Positions 51,301-64,000 of a stretch of 64,000 nucleotides of DNA are shown here, piece after piece. The stretch covers positions 11,696,001 to 11,760,000 of the forward strand of contig JBBDHG010000019.1 in the NCBI GenBank assembly GCA_037951165.1, given 5' to 3'. How positions within the stretch are numbered: position 1 is the stretch's first letter; each line of letters opens with the position of its first letter. Origin of the DNA: Lophius americanus. Taxonomy: Eukaryota; Chordata; Actinopteri; Lophiiformes; Lophiidae. Position numbers and translations under genes: made by a program. The notes below the pieces were generated by a model. That model did not search any database. It saw only the letters and a list, made by a program, of their open reading frames with translations, and had not been told where the DNA came from.

Positions 51301-54300
51301 TTTTTGTTAATGTGATAACTCAAAAACTATTTCATGGATTATTGTCCACTTTTATAAATAGACCTTGGTGGAAGAACTGGAGCGATTTTTGGGAAAGGTC
51401 AATTTTATATTTCCAACATTAGGGGGAGCTTTATCCTCATTGTTTCGGCCATATTTGTGGACCGTTCTTCCGATTTAATCCAAATGTGGTGCATATCAAT
51501 AAACTCAAGGAGATCTATCGTGTACACATACAATTTTACCCATATTTTAATTTAGTAGTTCATAATTTACTACATTTAGGGAGCTTTCTTTGTCTTACTA
51601 AAACACTGTGGAAATAACTTCATATTTAATTTGAGGAGTTCAATCAGGGTCCTAACTTTTACAACGAAGGGGATTGGGGACTTTTCGGGGATATACGCCT
51701 GCTCTCCGGGACGACATCATAGGTCTAGTTTTTTAAAAAAGCTATTCCATACAAATATGCTTTAGTTATATATTTCTATCTGCTGTTTCTATTCACTTTT
51801 CTATTCTCTTTACTCGTTCTCTGAGGTCTAGACATAATGTTGAACAAACTTTTGAATACTTATTTATTATCCATATTTAAATTGTAAAAACCATTGTTGA
51901 ATTATTATGATTAAATGAAGTCAGAGCCTTCGTTCATTTATAGATTAGAATAGCTTGTCTAATTAAGACATTGCCTTTATTACCATGAGGATATGGTCAT
52001 TAACATTAAGTAGCCTATGCAGGAATGACTGACACTAATTCTGTTTAAAAAATGTAAGCTGACCATGTCACCAACATTGCCAATAGTAATTAGCCCTGGA
52101 TATTACTATCTGTGCTATTTGTCCTGTACTTAGTTTCTATTAAATTTACATGCTGCTACATCAAAATAGTCCCAATCATCAAGGTTTAATCTAATCTTAA
52201 TGTGCTGTGTGCATCTCCATGCACTGCTCAGTGGGACACAAAAAGACATATTTGTTAATTTGCCAATGCAACAGGTGGCCTGGAACACACAAGCCGGCCA
52301 TCTGCATGTAAGTACTGAGGTAAATGTAAGGAGACAGAGAATCCAGCGGAAATATGATCTACTTCATGTAGTCCGTAAGTAAGCTGTCATTCCCTATAAT
52401 GCATGAAGGGAGATGGCAGAAGAAGGTCTATTACCATGTTGATAACATCAATTTGAAGCGTCCAGGGTGAGTCCTGCAAGACTTTTCTCTCGTCTCCTCC
52501 GCCTTCTGCTTTGATTAAAATCACAAAACAGCCATTCTTCCAAACACCGCCCGACCACCTCATAAAGCCAGGATGTTTTGACTTTTGCCAAATGATTTTT
52601 GGGGGGCTGTGCCTGTTAGCATGTGTTGTTTCTTGTGGCAATTCCCTGGTTTTAGGTTAAAAGCAAAGTTTGGTATGATCAAAGTTCCCAAAATCTATTT
52701 TAATAATATGTTTACAAAACTGCAATTTTTAGAATTGAGCTGTTGAATATGTTTGAAATGTAATCGTTAATAGTAGACTGGGGAAGGCTTTAGTGGTTGA
52801 AAAGGATTTCTTAATGTGAAAACCATTGAGAATGATGATACATTTAATAGTATTTGGTATTGAGTTGACTGCTTTCCTTGGATGGCCTTCATTGCAGTCC
52901 ACTTTGACAGAAAATTATTTTTCAATGAACAAAATTAAAAAACTATAACATTTTGGTCCATATTTATAACATTACAAGGTGAATTTCTTTGGGTTTTTAA
53001 TCTTGCATCAAACTTACAATACTAAACTGAATCTGAAGATCATGGATGTGATGGGAGGCTTTTCGTGCATAGTGGCTACTAGATAATATAATTGGAAATC
53101 AGCCACCTGAGTAGATAGGTGATTAAATAATTTCTTAGAAGTCAACAGCGTTAAGGAAATGCTAACAAGTCAATGGCAAGGAGCTAAACATGAGGCAGAG
53201 AGGTAGTTGGTAGTGAGGAGTCCAAAAATGAAATCCAGCATTGGTCTGTCTTGTCCTCTCCGTGTTTGAGGGGTTCGTCTGCGTTTCTTGCCGGTGTAAC
53301 CTCCCTTCGAATCCCTGTTTGACTCCATCCTGTCACCATCTGCTCCCTAGATCTAGTCTTGTCACAGATTATTTTTTGGTACCATGCCATTTCTGATCAT
53401 TATTTGCTACTTTTAGATATATATCATTTTATACCCTGTTTTATATCAGTTTGCCTGTTTTGTAATTCTTACTATCGTTCATTAAACTTTTTCTTTTTTC
53501 GTATTAGCTTTTTGCCTTTTGTTTGCATAATTTCCCCTACTTCCCCATTAAATCTCCTTGTTTTAAGAACAACAGCTGGGTTGATATGAATGGAGAATAC
53601 TACGCTGGTACTTCACAGGATTCACTGACTTCCATTTTAAAATGCAATACAAGAAATAATCTAAAAATACTGTATGTACATGGTAGGTCACACAATGGAT
53701 TCCTGCCCCCATAGTGTGCAGTGTTCTTTTTGTGGTATTACACAAAGGCTTACTGTTGAATCACTTTCTTCTGAGCTGTAATTCAGTGACCTCCAGCAGA
53801 CTCAAGCTGCCATCTACTCGAGATTTTGTTTCAACATCTTGTATCATTAAATGTTCCACGTGTGATGTTTCATAACCACCTTCTTTTTGTCTGGCTGCTA
53901 TCATCCTAACTACTTTGCGTCTGGTTTGAACTACCTTCCCTCTTGTCCTCCTGTTATGATTGTTCTGTCTATATTCGCAACTTCTTCTAGGCATGCAACG
54001 CCGAGATGTCTCTAAAATGCAGTGCGGCAGATAAATCATCACTCATTAACTCTGCTCAAAACCTGGGCCTGAAAAACTGTGAAACCTTTCAATTGTAAAT
54101 GCTTACCACTTATAAATCTGTCTCCTGGAGTATAAGGGCTATATCACAACACAGTGGTATCATTGCAGTTCTCAAGGTTCGACTGAGAAAGTCTCTGGTG
54201 AGCCTGCACATAGTTAGATGTATGAAGACTACTGGAAAGATTCTCTAAATCTGCATAAATAGTAGTAGTCGATGTTAATAAAATGCAGCAATTCTCTTTC

Positions 54301-56369
54301 GAAAATATTTTTTGATATAAAACATACCCAGGAGAGGCACCACTCCAGACTATGTGAAAAAACAGACAGAAAAACTCAATCAAACACAGTAGGTGAGGAA
54401 AAAGAAATGAGTTTGAGCATGAATATCATGGCACTGTGGAGCACCCAGACACTCGCTCACTCACTCACTCGGTTATGGAAAACTTATAATTCATTTTCAA
54501 AAATTAAAAATAGACTAAATGACAATCTTTGGGAGATGAGGTATAATGTGAATACCTTCAGTGCTCAAAGAATCACTCAAAGATCAACTTAAATGGAGTG
54601 GAGCTTCTGTCAAAGAATCGGACGGCCAGCCTAACACACACTGCAGCTTTAAAAAACTTAAACCAACTCTGAAATGAAGGAAATTACTCTATTCTCAGTC
54701 TGTTACAGCCGAAAGACACTGCTCCCATTCACGAGCCCATACCTGCCTGATTTTTCCCACAGAGTGGGGTACAGCAGAGAGGGTTTACTCCACTGCAGGT
54801 TAATAATGAGACCGCGGAGCACTCCTCCGTCCCTCATTTTATTATTCGCATACAGGCATGACTGTGAGATGCTTTCAACTTAATCAATTAAAGGCGGATG
54901 ACTGCACATAATTTATCTCTGTTTCCCATTTTCTTTCTTCAGCTGTGTTCTTTAATGGAAGAATTTCACTTCAATCTTTTGCCTGATAGTTTGCTGGAGA
55001 AAGAAAAAGAAAGCACTGGCCCTTTTTCTATTCATTCATTCAAGAACCAAGATCACTGAATAAAATAGGATCTCCGAGAATTTTAATTGAATATTAATTT
55101 TCCTTTGACGTCTTTTATGTCTCAACAACTCCCTCATTCTGATGCCTACTTATCAGTATGATAGCTGTTGGTCAAGCTATCTTTCTGTTCCTCTTAAGCT
55201 TATGTACTCTCTGGCCTGCATTTTACCATTTATCTTTCTCTGCTCACTTTCTCTTTCTTGCTGTATTGAAATGAGAGGTACAACGTGAACACTTGATTTC
55301 CCACTGGCTTTGTAGTTCTTTAGCCCTGAGGTCAAAGTGAGAGTGGAGGGAGAGCAGAGAGAACCAGAAAAAGACTGCTTGCACTCGTACATTCTCATGG
55401 GATCTGACTGCTTTGATGATAGACTGCTTTGATAATTGATGATTTGAAAAATGATCTTGTGTATCAAAAACTTGTTTTGATTAATCAGAGAAACTAAACC
55501 ATGGATAGGATAGTTCAAAATCTTAAAAAGATGTAGGAAATTTCTATCCTATAGTCAAATGATAAAAGCCAATTTAATTTTAACAAAGCAGATAGATTAG
55601 CTGCGGCAGGTACGAAACATTAGCTCATCTGAATATATGTTTAATTGTAAAAAAAAACCTACTGAAACTAAAACCTACAGACACTTATTAAGCTCACTCA
55701 TAATCAACGTGTTGTATCAGGTTTACGTAACCTGTACAAAAAATGAAAGATAACTCAATTTGTGGCTCAAAAGTGAGTCTCAGTTTTAAGTATACATAAT
55801 TTGATCCATAACTGTTTACATTAATGGTTGGGGAAGTTTTTTGAATATGTTTACCTGTAAATGCAACTAAGAGACTGAAGTTATGACATTGGTTTATCTT
55901 ATTAAAAAACAAAATTTTTACAACCTTATCATCAAGCTAATAAGCCAGTGACATCCTGTTCCTTTTGTGACATTTAAAAGCCTCCAGTGGAGCCTTTATA
56001 TTTAGCTTGTGTTGCTAATTGACTGATTCCCAGCTACTAGAGCTTCCTGCAGATAGCGTGCAGACCTTGACAAGGATCCTTCCACTGCTACTTAACCCAC
56101 TGATGAAGGAAGTAACTGCCTTTTATCCACACACACATTCAATAGTATTCTTTACAGCATGTAGTGCGGAATAAAAATGCTGCTCAGCGAGTACAGATTT
56201 GAAAGCGTATATCACATCAAGTAATTTTTTAGTGTCCTCACTGTATAATTTCTCTAAAAATAATTTTTACTAAAATAATGTGATATATTTACTCTAATAC
56301 ATTTTGTTAGGCAAAACATTCCATTGACTATCATTACATCTACTGTCATGTGTAACATTAAATTAATTA

Positions 56370-57000
56370 TCATGTGCAATATTACTTTTACAGTGTTATC
56401 ATGTTGAATATTATTATACAGTATTATCATTTGCTGTATTATTTTACAGTGTTATCATCATGTGCAAGTGTACATTACAGTATTAAAATGGCCAATCTTA
56501 CTTAACAGTAGTATCTTGTGCAATATTATTTTAGTGTTATTATCATGTGCAATTTTTTTTATTGTGTTTAATATTATTTTACATTATTACCAAGTGCGCT
56601 TTTATTTTGCAGTGTTATTATATTGTGTAATAGTATTTTACAATCTTATTATCATGTCCAATATTAAATTACAGTGCTATCATAATGTGCAATATTAAAT
56701 TAGTGTTATTATAATGTCCAATAGCATTTACAGTGTATTATCATGTGGAATAGCACTTCACATTATCTTCATGTGCTGTATTATTTTTACAGTGTTATTA
56801 TCAAGTGCAATATAACTTTACAGTGTTATTATCATGCGCACTATTATTTTCCAGAGTTCTAAGTATGTGCAATAGTATTTTTCAGTGTAATTATCATGTG
56901 CAATAGTACTTTGCATTATTATTATTATGTGGAATATTATTTTACAGTGTTATTGTCATGTGCAATTTTATTTTACAGTGTTATTATCATGCGCAATAGG
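56370..57000. repeat. Minisatellite, about 21 units of 28-31 bp
   Basis: A motif beginning CAGTGTTATTATCATGTGCA followed by an AT-rich ATTATTTTA segment recurs about every 28-31 bp. Unit starts read by eye are 56391, 56419, 56447, 56478, 56506, 56532, 56582, 56610, 56641, 56672, 56701, 56731, 56761, 56790, 56821, 56852, 56883, 56914, 56945 and 56976. One further diverged unit lies near 56561. Spacing is mostly 28 at the low end and 31 at the high end. The 79-codon open frame across it is a product of the repeat. Confidence 0.88.
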
Positions 57001-57139
57001 AACACTCCTTATCATATTGTAATTGTTATTAGGGACAGGTTTTCATTTGCTCATTTTACACTATATTTTCACTTATATAAAATGTTATTTCATTTGCTCA
57101 ATTATCGTATACATTATATTTGTTATTATAATTCCGGAA

Positions 57140-57196
57140 AAAATTTCGGGCACAAGAATTTCCTTCATCTCAATTAGGTTTTATCTTATCTTGAAC
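57140..57196 (+). mobile_element. Decayed LINE-type 3' tail next to the minisatellite
   Basis: GGGCACAAGAATTTCCTTCA, then TCTCAATTAGGTTTTATCTT and ATCTT resembles a decayed GGAATTTCC...CAATAAAGTTTTATCTTATC tail. It lies about 140 bp after the tandem repeat at 56370-57000. The repeat may therefore have grown within, or next to, the 3' end of a non-LTR element. This is inferred from sequence resemblance only. Confidence 0.45.
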
Positions 57197-59279
57197 ACCA
57201 TAAGCTGGTTGACAGCTGATTCGGTCACCTATTCAACCATGATCTGTTTCAAATTAAAGAACACGTAAAAAAGGTTCCTGCGGTATAAATGGAAATGCAA
57301 ACCAACATATAAGAACGTATCCTGCCTTTAAATATAGATAAAATATCTGTGCTTTGCAGAAGTGTTTGTGTAGGAGCAATGCTGTTCTGATCCAGCTTCA
57401 TCAAGAAATCCTTTCAACATATTGAGAAACAAACAAAAGTGGCCTGTTTCCGCGTTGGTGCATCTTGTAACTTGAACGCCTTTTGAGAATTGCGGCCCCA
57501 CATGTGTTGCCTCAGGGTCTTTTTTTATCTTCCTAACTTATATTTCTCCTTTCTGTTCCATGCAAATAGTGCACTCTTCTGGTGCTCACAGAATAAGATC
57601 TTAAGATCTCAATGCACAGCTGGTCTTCACTTAATGTAACTGATCTTTTACTTGTATCAAGCTCCTACATGTTTCATTCTTTGCCCCATCGGTTTGTTCA
57701 CCATCAGTGAGTAAAGCGTTCCTCGAAGTGGATGAATATGTCTAATGGTGGCTATCATATCCGGTTGAGTCCATTGGGCCTATTTGTGAGCAGTCATTGA
57801 CTATCTAACTTCCAGACTGCCAAGAAGTGGGGCTGTCAAATGGCCATCCTCTCGGCGTAATAACGGCTCTGCACTTTGGGAAATTGATACACAGAGACAC
57901 ATTAAGTCAAAAATAAAGAAAAAAGGGTAATGGCAAACTCGGAGGAGAACCAGAATACAACACTAGTAAGCTAGTTAGAGGGTGATGCAGAGGAGCCACA
58001 TGCTAGTTTTAAATGAAAAAGACCATAATGGATTGCGGAAGAGGGACTTCAGTGGCTCGGGACATCTCTATGTACACCAGACGCCTGGAATCAGGGATGT
58101 AAAAAAAGAGAGAAGGAATGAGCTGAAAGATAAACCCTTGTAGCAGTTGTTCCGCCAGCTGTAACCAGCGGATAAGCATGTAACATGTGCTATTTACTTT
58201 TGACATAGCCCCAACATGCTTTAGCAATGGAAGAATGTGTCGATGAAGTCTCTGTATTTGTATTCACGCATGAAAGCCAGAGGCAGGTAAGAATTGGAGG
58301 TGACAAGAACATATTCCAACTCAGATCAGAAAAATGGATGGGGAATGTCAGCAGTGAAAGACTGAGCTCTTTAGAGGAGTGGAAATAAAGGAAGAGTCGT
58401 CGCACTGATTCACAATTTGCAATAAAGCACAAAAAGAAAGTCTAAGACAGTACAACAAGGCATAGTAAAAGTACATAACAGCACATGTTTCCTTAAATCA
58501 ACCAGGATATGGTAGCTTTCTTGAAAATCTTAAAGTTTGCAGTGAGTTTTAAAAGGTTAGACAGGATTTTTGAGGAACTGGTTCGTTTCAAAGAAAAAAC
58601 AATTGTGTTGTACATCACAAAAAGCTGTGCCTCTTTGCAAGAAGTAGGAGGACCAAGTAATTTAAAAACATGATTTACATATTGGAGTGCTTACAAAACA
58701 TTGTATCTGAATAAAAGCAGCCTTAATGGTCCCTTGTGCCTTTTTGTACAGAACTATGAGTGAAGGGGCATTAGACAACTGGGTGGCGGTCTGAGGACCA
58801 TACATCCTCGTTAGGAATCCTGTTCACCCAAACATAAATCAGCAGAACCACACATAACGCCCGCTTAAAAATTTAAGAATTTTAAGTGAAGTCATGCTAT
58901 GAGCAATGGCAGTTGGACTGCTTATTGCATGGTAGTAGGATATAACAGAAATATAGTGATCATTAAATCAGTGTCAGCATTAACTTACCCAAAAATTAGA
59001 GCACAGAACGTTTTGGACACAACTTGTAGAAGTGTGGTGTCCTTGATTTTTCAGAGAGGTCTAAACATTTTAAGTGTCCACATTTTCTTTTGTAGTGAGA
59101 CATCTCCACATTTGGTTCTTCACAGCAAGAGAAGGACAAGCTTATCTCACCATTTTCTCTCCCTGGGTCAAAAGAACAAAAGTGATTCTGTTTTCGTCTA
59201 GCAATCAATCGACAAGGTAGACTTGCTTTGTGACGGGAGGACCCCGGTGTTAGAATCTGAGGTGTAATAGAAGATTGAT

Positions 59280-59934
59280 GACCAACACCTCACCCAAACT
59301 CCCCCTGTTATATGACCTGCCAGAGCTCATTGGAATTTTTGGAACCACTATGTTCTTAGGAATGTTGTTATCTTTAAATAACAAACATGCACAATGTAGG
59401 TACCCCTATGAAAAGTGCTATTAATCTGTTAATATGGTCCTTCAATTGATTGTTTAACATGTGATGATCCTGTTTGTCGGGAGGCCTACGACTTCTTGGA
59501 AATTGGTTTGCACGCAAGACTAAAGTGACCCAGTTCCTGCTCCCATTTTTGCATCCTGCAACAAGGACGGTCACAGCCAGGTCCATCTCTTGCCCAGCCG
59601 GACGTTGGTGTGCAGCAACCCCCAGTCTCCATACAGCAGCGATGATAGAGTCACCTGGAGAGAAATCTTCACCTTACTGCTCGGGATTCTGCCTTCTCCA
59701 GCGAGAGGAAACCTGAGCCTGATTGACTGCAGCACCCGATCCACGGACATTATAGTGACCAGCACAAGTTGGATTGTTCTATCATGCTCATTCATGTTTT
59801 GGGGTTCATGCACAAAATCTAAGACCCTTTAGAATTGTATCGTGCCCTTTGGCAATGATTAAGTTCCAGAGAATTCAAAACCGTCAATAATTCCTTTGGA
59901 CTTTTTTTCCATTCAGATTTAGCGATCCATCTGT
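59280..59934. other. Unassigned GC-richer block beside LINE remnants
   Basis: This stretch is GC-richer than its surroundings and has several overlapping short open frames on both strands (60-80 codons), none with a recognisable domain or splice context. It abuts LINE remnants and may be further mobile-element debris. I could not assign it. Confidence 0.35.
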
Positions 59935-60235
59935 GGTAACATTGGCGCGCGTACTCCAAGGTAGCCTGCGGGCTCAGGATTATTCATGACGAATAACAGT
60001 CTGTCCAGTGTCCTCCTCTCCATCACCACCTCAAAGGTGTCGGGTTCGTTTTGTTCAGTTTGTTCAATCTGTTCGTGTCTCCAGCTCAATGATGCTCCCC
60101 CAGCACGCTTCGGTCCTTCGGTCCTTCGGTCCTTCAGTCAAGACTGTTTTTGATTTGGATCACCACGTTCCTGGTATTAGCCACATTCAGAAGGTGATTT
60201 TTTTCCAGACCACTCCATAAAATCAACAACCACTG
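59935..60235 (-). pseudogene. Remnant of a second, Rex1/L2-like LINE ORF, minus strand
   Basis: On the minus strand the text DTFEVVMERRTLDRLLFVMN corresponds to the C-terminal ERR-L-KLL-I-DN region of Rex1/L2-type fish LINE polyproteins. Upstream, LRAVVVDFMEWSGKKSP resembles the VVDFR-piece preceding it in intact copies. About 180 bp between these are compressed relative to intact elements and include an 8-bp tandem repeat. It is a deletion-ridden fragment adjoining the LINE remnant at 60395. Confidence 0.55.
60108..60139. repeat. Four tandem copies of an 8-bp unit
   Basis: CTTCGGTC occurs three times exactly, then CTTCAGTC, inside the Rex1/L2-like LINE remnant. Confidence 0.9.
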
Positions 60236-60394
60236 CTCTTAACTCCTCCTCCTGTCCATCTTTTATAGAGTTATTCCACCACTGCAGAGCTATTCCAGTC
60301 ATCCTCTCTACCTAGCAAAACTTCTAAAATTGATCAATTCAGAGGTATTCCCAGTATTGACAAGAAATTAAATCTCACATGCAATCCTACTTTA

Positions 60395-60845
60395 GACTCT
60401 GCAACCACATGGCAACTTCCATGAAAACTTCCAAAGGAAGGTACCCAGGTGGCACAACCACCTCAACCAGTTCCTTTTGTGGAAGAAACAATATTTCTCC
60501 CCCTTTTTCCCTCTAGATGTCCGAGTTTGAGCCCAGCTACAACACGTAGGAAACCCATTTCATCCACCAACTAATTCCTTCAGATACAATCTAGAGCTCA
60601 TGATCATGGTTTAGGTCTGGAACATAGATCGACTGGTACGTTGTGAGTTTTGCCTTCGGGCTCAGCTCCCTCAGCAACACAACAGGCCTATATCACACCT
60701 GCATTCCTGCTGATGCAGCACCATTTTCCCTGTCCATCTCATGCTCCATTTTCCCATCACTCGTGTACAAAACCCAAAGAGCTTTAACCCGCTTAACTCA
60801 AGACAACAGCTCACCCCAACCCAGAGAGGTGATTAAGTATTTTCT
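60395..60845 (-). pseudogene. Remnant of a fish LINE reverse-transcriptase ORF, minus strand
   Basis: Minus-strand translation gives decayed versions of a well-known fish LINE segment: VYTSDGKMEHEMDRENGAAS (family form FTSEGRMEREIDRRIGAAS), LRELSPKAKLTTYQSIYVP, then a HDHEL block where the family has YGHEL. Further on, nucleotide similarity to the SQLRW-GH region persists around AACTGGTTGAGGTGG. Stops and small indels break the frame. It is a truncated, inactive fragment; the exact clade is uncertain. Confidence 0.72.
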
Positions 60846-63683
60846 GGCATGAACCCATAACCCAGAGTTGGAGGAATTGTTTGCCAATTGTCAATGTTTT
60901 TGTAGAGGAAAAAAAATCGTATCCGACAGCAAAAGACAATAACACACATGACCATGAAACACATGAAAATTATTTTTTCATTGTCCTGGACTTGAGGAGA
61001 AACAAATCAGCCATTGGCATTGACCACATGCCTTGTTAACAATGAAAAAAGAAAATGGTGAAATTATTACCAATTAGAGTTCCTTAAAGAGGGGAGTCTG
61101 CGTTTAAAGAGGAAGTGCCAGGCTGCATCCCCACAACTCAATTACAAAGCAATTCAGGCAGGGAGGATAATAGCGTAGTCCAGTAATGTGTGTGTATATG
61201 TATATTTGTACATGCACGTGTGTCTGTACATGCAAAGATAAGGTTCTAACCAGGAGCGCACTGAAATTAAAATGGACACAGAATGTGAAACAGGAATTGT
61301 TTTTCTAAAGAACACAGAAAGTGAACTTTACATTTTTTCTGTATTGGTGTCTTAGGTTCATATTCACTGTGTCTTTGCAGTTCAGCTAACCGCAAGAAAA
61401 CTATTTGAAATTGTCAATATCATTGAGCAAAACAAAAAGGCAGGTTTGCCTTTCTTACCGATGCCTTTCTTACCGACATCTTTTTTAAATATTTAAAAGC
61501 GGAGCTTCTGCTCTAATTCAAGTCTCTACCATTCTAGTCATAATGTTACGAGTTGTGCAAAAATAGGCAAGCTCACTTTTTGTTAAGGTAGCCTAAATTT
61601 GCCTGTTTTTTTCCAAGCAGTATGACTCAATGAGTGGACGTTTTTGGTTTGATACTTTATTAATGTAGGACCAAATTATTTTAAATAGTCTCTCATGTGG
61701 ATTTAAAACTCTGGCCCGTTTCACTGAGGCCTTTCTATTTTATTGCTTTACTAGACAGTTTGATCACATCACACAACTAAACATCCCGTTAAAAAATGTA
61801 AGTTACCCGCAGGCAGCTATATTCATTTTAATGTGGTACTGATTAAGTTAACGATTGAAATGGATTTCAGAACTTTTTTCACGAGGTTTGTGAATTTCGA
61901 AAGTGTTATGAGTCCATTATATCTATTCACAATCTGTGATGTTAGCAGAATCCAACTGTTGAAGAATATGATCTTCTAAAAGTGCTTTGTTGCTTCTATA
62001 CTGAAATTATGGGGACAACTTTGAATCAGAACAACCAAAATGTATAATTTATTATCCATTACATACATTATTTATTATTATTTTTTGCAACATTAGCAGT
62101 TGATTTTTCTTAAATTTGACTCATTCATTTACATGAGGTACTGGCTATCACATGGTGTATCATCGGTATAATAGCCATTGACTGATGATTGAAATACAAG
62201 GATGCTGTGTTTGTGTGGGTGTGTATGTTAAGGGGGGTTGGAAGCAATACTGTGTGTGCGTGTTAAGGGGGGGTAGGTAGTAGCATGTTTCCTGTAAAGG
62301 TCACCCCTGATTAGACAAATCAACAGGTTATAAGCCAAAAGGGAAAAGCCTCTGCCTCCCTATTCGTTGAAAAGGAAGCCATGTGAAAAGAAATGAGTCT
62401 GAACATTGTGGTGGTGAGGGAAATCACAGTCAGAATGCAGGAAGAATTGATATTGACGCAGTGATTATTTTTGCCACCAAATAGGTGGAAAAAATAACCA
62501 AAAGTGAAGAAGAAATCTGGAAGTTGAATTGGATAATGGTTTGCAATTCAATTACAGGGGATAAAAAAGATGTTTTTTGGAACATGCTTGTGTGATAGCA
62601 CAGATTTTAGAATTCTATATCTTTTACGTAGAAGGTAAATTAAGCACTGAGGGTTTGAACCACACACCACCCTTAAACACCTAAAGAATGCTTCACCACC
62701 AAATCCCATCTCACATGCATGCACTGCCATAATTGTATTCTATCAATTTTTCTAAGTAATCGGCGAGAAACCCTCACCTCCGGCTATTTTAATCTTCATG
62801 TCACTGCAATTCAAAGACAATGCAATTAAATGACAGCAGTATTCTGATGAGGTGCTTTTATGATTTCAACCCACCACACACACACACACACAGACACACC
62901 CACAAACACACAAGAACACAAACGCTGAATCATGAATGAATGGGTTCAACTCTAAATGGACAGTTTTCTTTTACTTGTCACTCGCTTTCATCACTCTTGT
63001 GTCTTGGTGATTTAATTTGAATAATTAGAAGCTATAGTAACAAGGAATGCCAAATGTTTCAATGTTCTTATTCTCCAGGACTCATTGCAAGTATTTCCCT
63101 TCTTTTCAGCACCTTTAATAACTAAATAAATGTCCAGAAAGAGAGTGGTACAAGGTCTTGGTTGGAGTAAACTGATACTACAAGTTGTCAGGCCTTTCAC
63201 TTTTGCATCCTTAAATGAGAGCTGTCTCGAAATGTTTGAGGAACATTAAAATGGGGGATTAACCGGTGCAATATGTGAGTATTTATCAAATGTAGATTAG
63301 TTCTAACTTTGATATTTCTGTCATTTTTCCAGTTATTTCAACATCACACTACAAATGGAAACCTTCAGCAGACTGTCAAATGTCAACACCTGTTTTGTCC
63401 TACAATATCATTTCGGCAGAAGGGCTAAAATCACTGGAAACATCAGAAAGCTGCATTTGAATTTGACTTAAATCTGTAATTGTCAAAAAATTACAAGAAT
63501 TAACATTATTCAGCTTTTTTATTGCTCTATTATTCCGTAAACAAATTGGTACCAATTAACTGTAAGACTATCCCTTTAAAGTGTTTCTGAATTGTTTATA
63601 AGTTGGTTATTAGTCTACCTCCTTTTCCCATGGATGTAAGCCTCTATCGGTACCCTTTTCCTATCCAGCCATTCATTTGGGCC

Positions 63684-63735
63684 CCTCTCTCTCTCTCTCT
63701 CTTTCTCTATTTCTATTTCTCTCTCGCTCTTGTTC
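63684..63735. repeat. TC-rich microsatellite
   Basis: (TC)n with TTTC and ATTTC variants spans about 50 bp; the flanks to the window end are pyrimidine-rich. On the transcribed strand it is GA-rich. Confidence 0.85.
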
Positions 63736-64000
63736 TTTTCCTTTTCATCTATTTTAAACAATGTGGGACACAAGGGTGTCTATTTCATTTCCACAAAGTA
63801 AAAAAGTGAAGCTAAGTGCCAATCTTCCAACGACAGACAATTAATCTCCATTTTCCATTTTATTCTTCCCCCTCAATTTCTTTCTTGTTTTTTTATTTCT
63901 TTATCAACCCCTTGCACCCTCTACATGTTATCCGGACAAATAAAGAAGCAGGAGCCATCTGTAATACCAATTACAAAGACACAATAATTAGACTGGAATC

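Larger units (their letters stand above)
35949..64000 (-). other. grid1: GRID1 intron preceding the first exon (partial)
   Basis: This is the intron upstream of the TCCAG acceptor, running off the right window edge. The preceding exon should end in a sequence like NNPFQAVQE plus one base, and I did not see it. Contents: a long TG microsatellite (38.4 kb), an RTE-type LINE remnant (39.1-39.6 kb), inverted LINE tails (40.2 and 44.2 kb), a perfect palindrome (43.3 kb), a minisatellite (56.4-57.0 kb) and nested LINE remnants (59.9-60.9 kb). In humans the intron-hosted microRNA miR-346 lies within GRID1; nothing resembling its mature sequence was seen here. Confidence 0.85.

Noticed and set aside
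56462..57268. Overlapping frames of 78-93 codons with repeated hydrophobic text
   Set aside because: They are products of the AT-rich minisatellite and its flank.
35949..64000. Search for a miR-346-like hairpin, which in humans lies in a GRID1 intron
   Set aside because: Nothing like its mature sequence was seen on the minus strand; short perfect hairpins present are too small for a pre-miRNA.

Overview
The window looks like intronic DNA from the genome of a ray-finned (teleost) fish. It is AT-rich, has no dense bacterial-style coding, and carries fish-typical SINE and LINE debris: a GGCACGGTGGCTCAGTGG tRNA-like repeat, GGACTAATAAAGG and TTATTGATCG LINE tails, and RTE-type and Rex1/L2-like reverse-transcriptase scraps. 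I infer a percomorph-type fish from the repeat flavour, but the species cannot be fixed from the sequence.

Only one gene is supported: GRID1 (glutamate ionotropic receptor delta subunit 1, GluD1), transcribed from the minus strand. Two consecutive internal coding exons are present, 35664-35948 and 18364-18569. Both have consensus splice sites, and a codon split across their junction reads as the conserved Asp. They encode a continuous stretch of about 163 residues of the extracellular amino-terminal domain. By comparison with human GRID1 as I remember it, they correspond to roughly residues 80-242. The residues are GRID1-like rather than GRID2-like. Together they account for 491 coding bases; everything else is intron.

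Layout on the plus strand: 1-18363 is the intron after the second exon; 18364-18569 is that exon; 18570-35663 is the 17,094-bp intron between the two exons; 35664-35948 is the first exon; 35949-64000 is the intron before it. I found no neighbouring GRID1 exon in either outer intron.

The most unusual structure lies at 18.5-21.5 kb. The 5' part of the second exon, its splice acceptor and about 240 bp of preceding intron have been tandemly duplicated 354 bp away. The copy keeps the acceptor and an open frame through the homologous part but lacks the rest of the exon and a donor. The intron part of the second unit has been split by about 2.2 kb of inserted DNA that includes two SINE-like elements and borders a long TA repeat. 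Other points of note are a 21-bp perfect palindrome at 43.3 kb, a roughly 31-bp minisatellite at 56.4-57.0 kb, a pair of inverted LINE tails flanking the first exon, and nested LINE remnants at 59.9-60.9 kb. I see no convincing operon-like, CRISPR, defence or other undescribed multi-gene system.
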